Below, piece after piece: positions 1-12,685 of a stretch of DNA of 64,000 nt. The notes beneath the pieces are model-generated. The model saw nothing but the letters and a program-made list of their open reading frames with translations, was not told the origin of the DNA and did not search any database. Source of the stretch: Chalciporus piperatus (Eukaryota; Basidiomycota; Agaricomycetes; Boletales; Boletaceae); assembly GCA_038093975.1 (NCBI GenBank), contig JBBPTG010000010.1, forward strand, positions 186,001-250,000, read 5' to 3'. How positions within the stretch are numbered: the first letter of the stretch is position 1; each line of letters opens with the position of its first letter. The position numbers and the translations under genes are program-made.

Positions 1-144
1 CTCGGTCGATCACGACATCGTTTCTCTCTCTCTCCTCCTGTCAGTAGCCTCTTTATTCCTCGCCATATAATTGACCATCCTTGTAGAGATCAATTAAATG
101 CACGTATCAGTACTATCACACAGCGAATCGCTACCCTAGAGGAT

Positions 145-3100
145 ATGGAAGAAATCCAAGTTCCACTGCGGATCCCTGAGTTCCCAATGCTACCCTCGAG
201 TAGCTTAACGCGACGAAGGCCCGAGCCTTTTCCAATGCAGCCCTCGACGAGTACTTCAATCAGCGTCAACTCAGCTTCCAGGCAACTCGAAACAAGACTT
301 ACTCCGCCGCAGCCCTCTCTGGCCATTTCCGACACCTCCAATACAACTCTTGACACGAATGCAACGATCAACATTTCTTCCAACGCTACCCATGATACCG
401 CCATGACCCTCGATTCCCCGGAAATCATCGAGCTTGATGATAATGACCACGATGCATCCGGAGCGACGCTCGTAGTTCACGATAGTGACGACCTATACTA
501 CAAAGATGTTGATCAAATTGATCCAGATGATCTACGCTTCTTCGACGCACCCAAACCTGAACTTGCACCGCCCTCCGCATCCATATCCACGTTGGTTACA
601 TCCTCTGTTCCTGCTGTTTCCTCAGTTTCTACTGCCGCTGGTCTTTCCACTGCCTCCAGCCGAGTGGACCATACGGCTTCTCCATACTACAGAGAAGTCA
701 TCACCATCCTCAAGAATACTTTCAAGCTCTCTACATTCCGCACCAACCAGCTAGAATGTATTGTTGCCACCTTGGACGGAAAAGACGTCTTTTATCTCGC
801 TCCAACTGGTGGTGGAAAGTCTCTTTGCTTCCAACTGCCCGCTCTTTGCTTCTCTGGCAAGACACAAGGAACAACATTTGTCATATCCCCCCTCATATCG
901 CTCATAACTGATCAAGTCTCAGCTTTGCGCAACAAATCCATCGAGGCTTACCGTCTCACCAGTGCTGCAGATGAAGCCGAAATTCGAGAGGTAATGCGCA
1001 GGATGAGAAGCAACGTCGGCGAAAAGCCGAAGCTGGTATATACGACCCCCGAGAGGCTGCAGAAGAGTGACTGTCTTAAAGAGGTCGTGGACCAACTGTA
1101 CGCGGAGAAGCAGCTGGCGAGATTCGTCGTTGACGAAGCACACGTTATTGGGAGCTGGGGTAGGGATTTCCGTTCCTCGGTATGTCTTGGTCTCCATCTC
1201 TGCTGACAGTTTAGTATACGATGTTCCTGATTCCGCATCAAGTACGCAGAGCTGAGCATTCTGCGGAGAAACTGGCCGGAGGTGCCCCTTATGGCGCTCA
1301 CTGGGAGTGCCAACAAAGATGCAATCGACGACATCAAGAGGAACTTGGCGATGCGCGATCCCGTCTGTCTTGCGCAGTCTTTCAATCGCCCAAACCTGCA
1401 CTACTCCGTCCGTAAGAAGCCTAGTTTGAAGAAAGATCTCCTACAAGAGATTGCTGGATTCATCAAATCGCAACATCTCGAGGACACTGGCATCATCTAT
1501 TGTCTTTCGAGAATGGAGTCTGAAGACATGGCTCAGAGACTCAGGGACGAGTTCGGGCTAGCCGCAAGACATTATCATGCAGGCATGGCTAACGGGGAGC
1601 GAACCACCAACCAAGAAGATTGGATGTCCGGGAAATGCAAGATCATCGTGGGCACGGCATGTATCATGTACTGCTAGACTGGTTATTGTTACTCACCCTT
1701 TCACACAGATTGCGTTTGGGATGGGGATTGATAAACCAGATGGTAAGCTCCCTTATTACCCCGATGAACATTTCCTGATATGTCTATTCGCAGTTCGATT
1801 CGTCATTCATGCTGCTTTGTCGAAAGACATGGACGGGTATGCACGCTACTTGGCGGCCAAATCAGTCCTTATTAACGGGCGCCCAGGTACTATCAAGAAA
1901 CGGGACGAGCTGGCCGAGACGGTAAACCCTCTGACTGCGTTCTATGTAAACATTTGTTTTCTTCTGTCGCTTGTGATCGGTCACCAAACCCCTCCCCTCC
2001 TTTCTTTTCCAGTCTACGGTTTTGCCGACGCCGCTAAGTTCGAGAACATGATCCGCAATCCGAACACGAACGATCCTTCTCGTGGTGCCCCTGACGCAGA
2101 CGAAATCAACCGCCAGGTCGCCAAACTCCGCGCCGTCATCTGCTATTGTGTCAATGAGTCTGACTGTCGACGTGTCCTCATTCTTCGTCATTTCGACGAG
2201 GATTTCAACCCGGAAGGCTGTCACAATCAATGCGACAACTGTTACAAGCCCGGCGTTCTCGTAAAACATGATCTCACAACAGAGACCCAGCAAATTGCTC
2301 AGTTGTTGCAAGACATGATCGCTTTGAGTAGTCGTCATATCACCTTGAACCAACTCAAGGATACGTGGAAGGGGAAGAACAACAAGCCCGTCCAGATATT
2401 CAGGGGGCTTCCCTTGTATGCTTCCGGCAAAGCCATCAGCCACCCCATCGCCGACCGAATCTTTGACTCTCTCAGCGCAGAGGACGTGATAGCTCGCTTC
2501 AGCGTCGCATCCTCTAGCGGCTACTCTAATCAGTATATCCGGGTAACTCGCATGTTTCCTCGTTACACCTTGCTTCCGCTAACATAAGCCCCCACTTGTC
2601 TCAAGCCCGGAAACGCTGCCGCGGACTATCTAGACGGTGGCAAACGACTCATACTGTCTTGGAAAGAAACAGAGGGTGAGAATGGATCATCGACCAAACG
2701 AGGCGCGAAAGCCGTGTCGCGCAAGAAAGGCAAAGATCCGGAGCCCCAGCCTCCACCGACATATCGCAGTCTCTACCAAAACGACGACATCCAGGACGCC
2801 GACGACGGGTCGGAATTTGAGGCGTTCAGGGATGCAGTGGACCTTTTTGAAGCTACTAATCAGCAGCCATCTGTGTCGAGTGGTTCACAGGCTGGATCAT
2901 CGCGGAGCGCGGCTGCTGGACCTAGTCGAACGGATGGTCCGGCGGCCGTACAGAGCGAACCCAAGGACGTGGCTCCGACGGACGATGTACAGTTGATACT
3001 GCAACGGCTGAAGGAGAAGAGACGCATGGTGGGTGCCTTGAAACATCTTGTCAAGTCTCCGAACATTGATCGTTATCTTCGGAACGAACGTAGATCCGCG

Positions 3101-3355
3101 AGAAGTATGGTGTTGCTCAAGATGACATGATTCTGCAAGGGGATACCCTAGAGTATATGGCGGCGACTCGCCCACACGGTCGGTCGATCTCATCCTTCCC
3201 GCTTGCGATATTTATTGACTATGGTCTTCTCGTGCCCTGATACAGATAAAGAAGCTCTACGACCAATTTTCATAGACTTTGAGGGTGAAGAGAACGCAAT
3301 CGATAAGCTCAACAAGTATGGACCATACTTTTTGGACGTCCTGAACCCTTCGTGA
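145..3355 (+). CDS. RecQ-family ATP-dependent DNA helicase (9 exons)
   Basis: This is a 3'-5' DNA helicase of the RecQ/Sgs1/BLM family, acting in the nucleus on recombination and replication intermediates. The N-terminal ~180 residues are Ser/Thr-rich and disordered. Walker A (APTGGGKS, about residue 219) and a DEAH box (VVDEAH, about residue 330) follow, then motif VI (YYQETGRAGRDG), a zinc-binding Cys cluster (HNQCDNC), an RQC region and a C-terminal HRDC-like segment. My introns are 1180-1242, 1657-1708, 1743-1793, 1837-1886, 1946-2012, 2543-2605, 3029-3093 and 3179-3245; the exons sum to 2,733 nt, an exact 910-codon frame plus stop. The intron at 1657 begins with GC rather than GT. Reading through the last two introns would give a false stop at 3128 and lose the HRDC segment. 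Family call is firm; orthology to Sgs1 versus a shorter RecQ is open. Confidence 0.93.
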
Positions 3356-3979
3356 GCTGTCTCCCATAGTTCCATGGTGATCGACGGTAGCTCAAGATGA
3401 GATGTCTCGGTGATACATGTAGTCGACGCCCATCATTCGATGCTGTCAAGCTCCGCGAGACTTATTCGTACAACGGATGATCCAACGAGAGAATTCCCCT
3501 GTTTCTGAATTTCATACCATTCTCAAGTTACCCCAAACGACCACTACTAGCAAGTTTACCACATGGCTACATTCGTCCCCATTCGATAATTCGCTTGCAT
3601 CGCACATACCATCTTTCGTTTTGTAGATCACCACCACCCAACACATACCACCGTCCCACGATGCCCTGCACTTACACGCATACTGGGGTACACTGTACAA
3701 TAAGGCACTGAACCATGGATCGCACGACTTTGAGGTAAACCACGGGTTGGCAAAGTCTGAGCGCAAGTCTATGACAGTGTCCAGTCTGAATCCACCCGCA
3801 ATGTCTGCACTCTAGTGGACCAGGGGTATTCAGGAGAAAACGAAAAAAAGCCAACTCGTCGTTTGTGTACCTTTGAGCGAAGTTGTCCTATGATGCGACC
3901 ATATATTACACGACTCGAGTAAGAGTATAGAGAACACATCCAGAGAAAGGCAAAGGGAGCGAACGTAAGGAGGAAAGGG
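3356..3979. other. Convergent intergenic region
   Basis: Lies between the stop codons of the RecQ helicase (+) and DDX41 (-). It should hold both 3' UTRs. I see short open frames on both strands but none with a recognisable domain or splice pattern. Confidence 0.5.
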
Positions 3980-6373
<2,394 letters not shown>

Positions 6374-6498
6374 GACAAGACAATGTTCAGGTTACAGCGA
6401 GGTCAGTGTTCAATTACAGCTATTGCTGGTCTTGGGTAGTCACCGGAATACGACGGGCCGAACTGTGGGGAGTGGAACTGGAGTGGTCCGAGTGGAAC

Positions 6499-6518
6499 GT
6501 TGTTGTCGTTGTCGACGC

Positions 6519-6553
<35 letters not shown>
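6499..6553. repeat. GTTGTC hexanucleotide microsatellite in a divergent promoter
   Basis: Near-perfect tandem TCGTTG/GTTGTC units lie in the 190 bp between the DDX41 and GalT start codons, ending 10 bp before the GalT ATG. They probably lie in the GalT 5' UTR. The strand-biased GT-rich composition creates a spurious poly-valine reading frame. Confidence 0.9.
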
Positions 6554-6562
6554 AGTCCAGAG

Positions 6563-7903
6563 ATGGCAGAAGAGTTCGATGCGACGACTCACCCTCACAG
6601 ACGATGTAAGTCAATCTCCCTGCTACTAGTACTCAACGTTCAACCTCCCATAGACAATCCACTCACAAACATTCACATCCTCGTATCACCCCACCGAACC
6701 AAACGTCCTTGGCTCGGTCAAACAGAACCACCAGCACCGTCAAATCTTCCCCAGTATGACAAGAGCTGCTATCTCTGCCCTGGAAATACGCGCGCCAATG
6801 GATCCATCAACGAGGACTACAAGACGACCATGGTCTTCCAAAACGACTATGCTGCCGTTCTCCCTCCCCCGGGTCCCGCTGCTCCGCCTACAGCGCATCC
6901 ATTGCTGACTACCGAACCCGTCCAAGGTGGTTGCGATGTCGTATGCTTCCACCCGAGGCATGACCTCAGTCTGCCAACGCTCAGCATCGACGACGTCGTC
7001 GTCATCGTTCAAGAATGGATTCGTATATATCACCGTCGAGGCGCTCAGGAGGGTATCAAATACGTCCAGATCTTCGAGGTGCAGTTACCATCCGTCACCC
7101 AAGGCCTAGTCGAGCTGATCGCGACAAGTAGAACAAAGGTGCGATGATGGGCTGTTCCAATCCACATCCCCACAGCCAAATCTGGTCTCTCTCCACTCTC
7201 CCGACCCTCCCAGCCAAGGAACTCTCCAGTCTACGGGATTATCCCCTTTCTCCTTCAGCGACCGCAAATGGACCAAAGGGTTATCAGAACAAACCATGCC
7301 TTCTGTGCGAATACGTCACTCACGAGCGCACCGCAAAGGAACGCATCGTGGTCGAGAACGAACATTTCGTTGCTCTAGTTCCATGGTGGGCTTATTGGCC
7401 CTTTGAAGTGATGGGTGAGACATTTCCTATTTTCTTCCGTGGGGAGAGCTCATCAGCGTTACACTAGTGTTACCATACAAGAGGCATATACCCTCCTTGT
7501 CCCATTTTACCCCAGAAGAAACCAGAGCGTTCGCGGACATTATATCCCAACTTACTATTCGCTACGACAATCTTTTCTCCTGTTCTTTCGCCTACGCTAT
7601 GGGTATCCATCAACGCCCCGTCCCACCCAAGATTGTCGACGGAATGTTGGTAGAGGACGACGACGATATCGCACACCTCCACGTTCACTTCGAACCTCCA
7701 CTGCTGAGAAGTGCGACTGTACGCAAGTTTTTGGCTGGGTGGGTCATGTCCTCGTTCATTCCGTTGAGACGTCTCGGAGCTCATTGTATTCGCATAGTTT
7801 TGAAGTCATGGCAGAGCCTCAGCGGGATCTAACAGCAGAGCAAGCTGCACAACGACTTAAAGCATGCTCCTCTGTGCATTACTCCTCAGTAATGTCCAAG
7901 TAA
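6563..7903 (+). CDS. Galactose-1-phosphate uridylyltransferase
   Basis: Leloir-pathway enzyme exchanging UMP between UDP-glucose and galactose-1-phosphate in the cytosol. Five exons (introns 6606-6653, 7079-7131, 7415-7467, 7739-7797) give 375 residues, the usual size for fungal Gal7/GalT. The N-terminus MAEEFDATTHPHRRYNPLT matches the family. The zinc-site Cys pair is in CYLCPGN, the nucleophile motif is NPHPHSQIW (catalytic second His of HPH), and HLHVHFEPP is near the C-terminus. The residue after HPH is Ser where many orthologues have Gly or Cys, a conservative site. No other Leloir genes are adjacent, so any GAL cluster is absent here. Confidence 0.95.
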
Positions 7904-8215
7904 AGGTAAATAGGACAGGGGAGCAGGTCTAGACAATAATCAAGGATGGGGGGTCGTATCGGCAGTAATGATACCAATACATGTGTGTACGAACAGAAGG
8001 AAAAATATTGTTGTGTAACTCGACGTGAGACCAGGAGTAGCCTTCACAGACGACACACTAGTCTCGAACCAGACGTTCTAGGAACCGGTCGGACTGACCT
8101 TCCGCTTCTTGATCGCGGGAAGCTTCCAGACCAACGACACACCAAAATACTCCATAGGTAGGTGGGCTAATCATGTGGTAGTTGTCAACTCATCCTCAGA
8201 TTGCAACGATCAGAC
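7904..8215. other. Intergenic region
   Basis: Short non-coding stretch after GalT. No domain, repeat or RNA gene is recognisable. Confidence 0.5.
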
Positions 8216-8584
8216 ATGTCTGAATCGAGCTCGCGCAACGCCGACCTTCGCGACCTTCACGACGGACTGGACAAAATCATGCAGCAGATGGAGGCGACTC
8301 GTGTGATGCGGCACAGGATTGACCTGCGATTCGAGCAATTACTAACTCGCCAATCGGAGAGGCGTCAGAGAAGGATGGCCCACTTGTCATTCTTGCAGGC
8401 GTCGCTCGCGCTGCTCCAGGACAGCAATCGGATCATGCATGAACGACTTCGGCTGCAGGAGGAGCTCGCTGTCGAACAACAAGCAGCTCTGGTAACAATT
8501 TGCCAACGAATCCAGGAGATCCGCGCCGTCAGGGCGGCATCGGGAAACATCAGCTTCGGACAACCAAGCCGCTTGCTCTCCTGA
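8216..8584 (+). CDS. Small coiled-coil hypothetical protein
   Basis: A single open frame of 122 residues from the ATG at 8216 (MSESSSRNADLRDLHDG); an in-frame TTG lies 15 nt upstream but is not a likely start. The sequence is rich in Arg, Gln, Glu and Leu with regularly spaced hydrophobics and is probably one long amphipathic helix or coiled coil. No membrane segment, signal peptide or catalytic motif is visible. I do not recognise the family. It could also be an exon of a longer gene or a chance frame. Confidence 0.4.
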   Translation: MSESSSRNADLRDLHDGLDKIMQQMEATRVMRHRIDLRFEQLLTRQSERRQRRMAHLSFLQASLALLQDSNRIMHERLRLQEELAVEQQAALVTICQRIQEIRAVRAASGNISFGQPSRLLS

Positions 8585-9587
8585 AAGGTGAGCATCGTGA
8601 ACCTTGTACGGTCTCGGCAAGTACTAATACCATCTAAGTGCATTGAGGGATTCTAGAGCTTCGTGAGCTCAAGCCGTTATATATAGTCTCCCGTAGGCAG
8701 ACCGAAGATCGAAAGAAGACTGTCATTCCTTCTCACTACGAAGCCTTTAAGCTTCGAGCATATTGAACACGGAATTCTTGTTGGCTTCCTTGAGGATTGC
8801 TGGAATAGACCATGATATAACCAACATGCAAGTCTTCGCAGTTCTCTACATACCACTGTTCTCGAGATGATCTTTCTCCAGACCAGACCCGCACGGCCTG
8901 AACCACTGATGGATCTTCCACTTCCGTAGTGTAATTCTGAACACACGGGATGTCAGACCCTCAGATCAGTTTTTTAAAGGCCTGGATAAACATTGCAGGA
9001 TAAAACAACATTCAGATGATATCAAGTCGGAGATATATTTACGACAACGGGTCTTCAGCTTGAACAAGAAAACGCACTCGAAGAATAGTAACATTCACCG
9101 GTAGGCTCTCTCCGCCAATCCCCAAAAGCCCGTTCGGTGTAAAACGTCTCAAGTCGTTCGGACCCATGCAGAACCAATTCCAAGACTTCGGCCAGTGATT
9201 TGAGAGGGGCGCCCTTCCGTCCTTGCGCTTTTGTACCAAGTCGCGAAGGAGGCGTACGTTTCCTTTGCTGGGACAAACGATGATAGATTTGAGATCGAGT
9301 CTCAACGACGTTTTGACTGGGCAGGGACAAGATGCTTGAGCAGATCTAGGCCCTTGGTGACAGCTTCCGAACTTTGAGATTCACGAGTTGCTCGATCATC
9401 GTGAATACCGAGTCTAGTACGTCCTCACATGCAAGAGTGAGGATCGCGAGGTTAGATTGACTCCACTCGATACGGATGGCGACCGTAATAGCACTTTTGG
9501 CAGTTGGTCGATTTGACACAAATATCCGACAACACTTTGCTCTCTCCCCGAGCTCTCGCAAGAAAAAGTTGGCCGATAACTTTGACG
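8585..9587. other. Unassigned region with a possible minus-strand gene
   Basis: About 1 kb without a confident gene. On the minus strand between about 9480 and 9055 two exon-like stretches could be joined by an intron of ~75 nt. The downstream one contains LKSLAEVLELVLHGSERLET, and a competing frame ends FLVQAEDPLS at 9039. Neither has a recognised domain. The region also serves as the promoter of the L1-domain gene. I cannot decide the frame. Confidence 0.25.
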
Positions 9588-11122
9588 ATGGCGAAAGCAG
9601 ACGCGCTCATCGATTCTCATGTATCCGTCAAACAGTGCAAGCGTGCCATAGAAGCCCTCCATGAATACGCTACAAAACTCGAAACACAGCGCGCCGAGAC
9701 AGAGCTCTTGCCCGACAAGGAACAACACATATGGCTGCAGATCACCGTAAAGACCATGCATCCAGAAAAGAAAATCAAGCCGTTCAAAATGTACGTCCCA
9801 TCTACCCGAACACACGGATTCCTACTGACTTGGTTCAGTCCTATAAAATATCCTCTGGTCGATCCGCGCACGTCAGGCGTGTGTCTGATCACGAAAGACC
9901 CTCAGCGACAGTACAAAGACCTTCTCGAGCAACATAATATCAAGTTTATATCCAGAGTAGTCGGAGTGGAGAAACTAAAGGGAAAATTCAAGGGTTTCGA
10001 AGCACGGAGACTTCTTTTGAAGGAAAACGACATGTTTCTCGCAGACGAGCGAGTCGTGCCCCTCCTTCCGCGGTTACTTGGCTCGAAATGGTTTGACGCC
10101 AAAAAGTGAGCGCAAATCGACGAGTCGTTTTGTCCAGACACTGATCGTTTGAACCCAGACAACCGATCCCTGTCTGCCTGACTCGCAAAGATCTCAAAGC
10201 TGAGCTAGAACGCGCCATCGAATCGTCATATATGCACCAAAACAAGGGCACATGCACGTACGTCTCCATGTCAGCTATCTTATTCTCACAATCGACTCAC
10301 CCCCCTTGACTTCAAAGATCGGTCAAGATAGGATTACTATCACATACTCCAAAACAAATACAGGTCAATCTCGAAACTGCCCTCCCGGCCATCGTTGGCC
10401 ATATCAAGGGTGGTTGGGATAACATCCAGAGTCTTTATATCAAAACGAGCACGAGCATCAGCCTACCGATATGGGCCTGCGATCTCAGCAGTGAAGAGGG
10501 TGGACGGTGGGATGGGTTAGTTGCAGAGGCAGAGGTGGTCGAAGAAAAGGCGCCATCAGAGGCGAGCGCAGATGGCTCAGACGACGAGGTGGAAGGTGCG
10601 GAGGAGCTGGAGGAGGACGACGAAGAAGAGGAGAACGTGAAGGTGAAGGTGAAGGCGAAAGATGCGGTGAAGGTGAAAGAGGCTGCTAAGCCGGGCAAAC
10701 CCTCAGGAAAGGAGAAACCAGCCAAGGGGACGAAACGGCGATTAGAGGTCGAAGAGGAGGAGGTCGAAGAGGAGGAGGTCGAAGAGGAGGAGGATGAAGA
10801 GGAGGAGGAGGAGGAGGAGGAGGAGAAAGTAAAAGTGAAGGCAAAAAAGGTGGTGAAGGTGAAAGAGGTTGTCAAGCCGAGCAAACCCTCAGCGAAGGAG
10901 AAACCGGCCAAGGGAACCAAACGGCAATTAGAGGACGACGAGGCGGAGGAGAACGATGAAGACAAGAAGCAAGCGAAAGTGGTGAAAGAGGTGGCGAAGG
11001 AGAAAGTCAAGCCGAGCAAACCCTCAGGAAAGGAGAAACCGGCCAAGGGAACCAAGCGGGGACTAGACGATACCACCGAGCAACCGAAAAAACGGCCCAA
11101 GTCTAGTGCTCGAGCCAAGTAG
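9588..11122 (+). CDS. Ribosomal L1-domain protein with acidic/Lys tail (Utp30/RSL1D1-like)
   Basis: Nucleolar ribosome-biogenesis factor of the Utp30/Cic1/RSL1D1 type. The first ~270 residues form an L1 fold: MAKADALIDSHVSVKQCKRA, IKYPLVDPRTSGVCLITKD, FISRVVGVEKLKGKFK, and VNLETALPAIVGHIKGGWDN. Three short introns near 9791, 10106 and 10260 are supported by frame and splice sites. The last ~190 residues, from about 10500, are a low-complexity tail: Glu-rich blocks alternate with three copies of a Lys/Pro module (KPSGKEKPAKGTKR). The tail end (PKKRPK) could act in nuclear or nucleolar targeting. The L1 domain is clear; assignment to Utp30 versus Cic1 is not settled. Confidence 0.85.
10690..11070 (+). 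repeat. Coding repeats in the acidic tail
   Basis: Three diverged copies of the segment encoding KPSGKEKPAKGTKR (about 10690-10740, 10875-10923, 11008-11061) are separated by GAG/GAA-rich tracts. The first tract contains two nearly identical GTCGAAGAGGAGGAG units followed by a GAG run. Confidence 0.85.
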
Positions 11123-11397
11123 CTTGGAACTTGGTACCAAAAGAGCTGTGCTCGATGTCTGTCTCACCGGTGTTGGCCCGTCTTCCCTGGTTTTCAACTA
11201 TAGTCAACCAATTGTTTGAGTAGCAAGGGGTATGAATGCACTATTGCTAACTGCAGCTTGTGAATTGCTCTGAGAACGAGTGTTATAAGTAAGCTGATGC
11301 GGGCTTGCTTGTCCAATGTCCTTTGGTAGACTCTTCCGACGCAGTCCGCTGGTGGTCCGATCATTCACCGCACAACCCTCAGATCTCCACAACGATA

Positions 11398-12619
11398 ATG
11401 TCCACGCCAAAAGTCATTTCGACCGAACTTCTTGAAAATTCGCGTTCAAGGCGAGTTATGACTTACACGAGACCCCTAAGCTACGAGTACTCACCATCGT
11501 CTAGGTTCGTCGCATTAACCAAGATCAACTATCAAGACCAGGACGGCAAGCTGGTATGTGAACCCTCGGCTTCTCTTCCCTCGAATCACCAAACCCCACC
11601 TACCAGCGCGTCTGGGAATGTGCGGAACGGAAACTCGTAGAGGGGCATACCGGGAAAGATGGTCAGTACCCTCCGTCAACCAACTCTCCGTATCTCGGTG
11701 ACTGACGAGACTGACTGACGATTCCTCAACGTTCACGATCTTCGCTATTTTCGACCGAAACCATCACCACCCGCGATCACGGTTCACTCTTGGCACTGGG
11801 GCAGCCGTCGCGATCCTCACCCTGCTCAAGTCCAAGACGAACGCATTCCCGTTGTCGACCGTCATCATCGAGCAATATAGACCGCCGATCGATAAATTCG
11901 TCATAGGTACGCTCGTCGTGCCCTCTCGCTCGCCTCACGCGACTCACGTTTGCACCCCCCGCAGAGCTCCCAGCAGGTCTGTACTTTCCCATTTTCCACC
12001 GAATTTGCGCGATCCGGGCCTGTGCTGAGACGAGGTTCACGTAGGTCTACTCAATGCATCGGCCACCGCTGGAGGTCCAGAAGAACAAGCCGAAGTCGCC
12101 GCACTTCGCGAGCTCGAGGAAGAAACGGGGTACCAGGCAACCCTTGAAGATGTCATCGAGTCTTCGCCCACGGTCGTCTGCGATCCAGGTCAGGGGATCA
12201 TCCGTGCTGTTTGCAAGCTTGGACGACGCTGAGCGCTGATTCTTCTCTTAGGCATGACCACCGCAAAGATGAAGCTCATCGTCGTGAAAGTGGAACTCGA
12301 AGACAAGATGGAATATCCTACGCCACGTCCGGACCCAGGGGAGCATATCGTGGTCAAAGTGGTCGAGTTGGCGAAGCTGAAGCAGGTGTTGGAAGGTGCG
12401 TCTCCCCTTGCTTGGCCATAGTCCGTGGTGTGACTTGTCCGTTGAAAACTTTTTTTTTTCTGAAGATTATGAGAAGAAAGTGAGGAGACTCTCGAGTCTC
12501 ATAAGCCTACAAGCTAACACTCCATACAGGGCTTGATTGTAGACGCTAGGCTGTCACACTTCGCATATGGATACGACCTGGCAGAGCGCATCAGAAACGG
12601 TCTCCTTTCCAACCCCTGA
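11398..12619 (+). CDS. Nudix ADP-ribose pyrophosphatase (Ysa1/NUDT5-like)
   Basis: Hydrolyses ADP-ribose and related ADP-sugars to AMP and sugar phosphate. Starts at ATG 11398 (MSTPKVISTELLENSR) and ends DLAERIRNGLLSNP. The Nudix box is present: Gly of GGPEEQAE, then AALRELEEETGY. Upstream VIIEQYRPPIDKFVIELPAG is the signature of this subfamily. At least seven introns interrupt it; one exon is only 12 nt (11965-11976) and encodes part of ELPAG. The gene is convergent with SDA1, with only about 66 bp between the two stop codons. Confidence 0.9.
11965..11976 (+). other. 12 nt micro-exon of the Nudix gene
   Basis: Flanked by ...CCGCAG on the left and GTCTGT on the right. It is needed to make the conserved VIELPAGLLNA: the flanking exons end in G and begin with GT, so phases match exactly. 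Confidence 0.8.
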
Positions 12620-12685
12620 TCCAGCAGCTAAACCAAAGGTATATATACCACATAGCACTTGTAACATCATCCAACGTACGCAGCA

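Noticed and set aside
6406..6609. Poly-valine open frame
   Set aside because: Produced entirely by the GTTGTC microsatellite in the promoter.
10435..11118. Minus-strand frame of 227 codons rich in Ser and Phe
   Set aside because: Mirror of the GAG-rich acidic tail of the L1-domain gene; poly-Glu codons read backwards as Ser/Phe.
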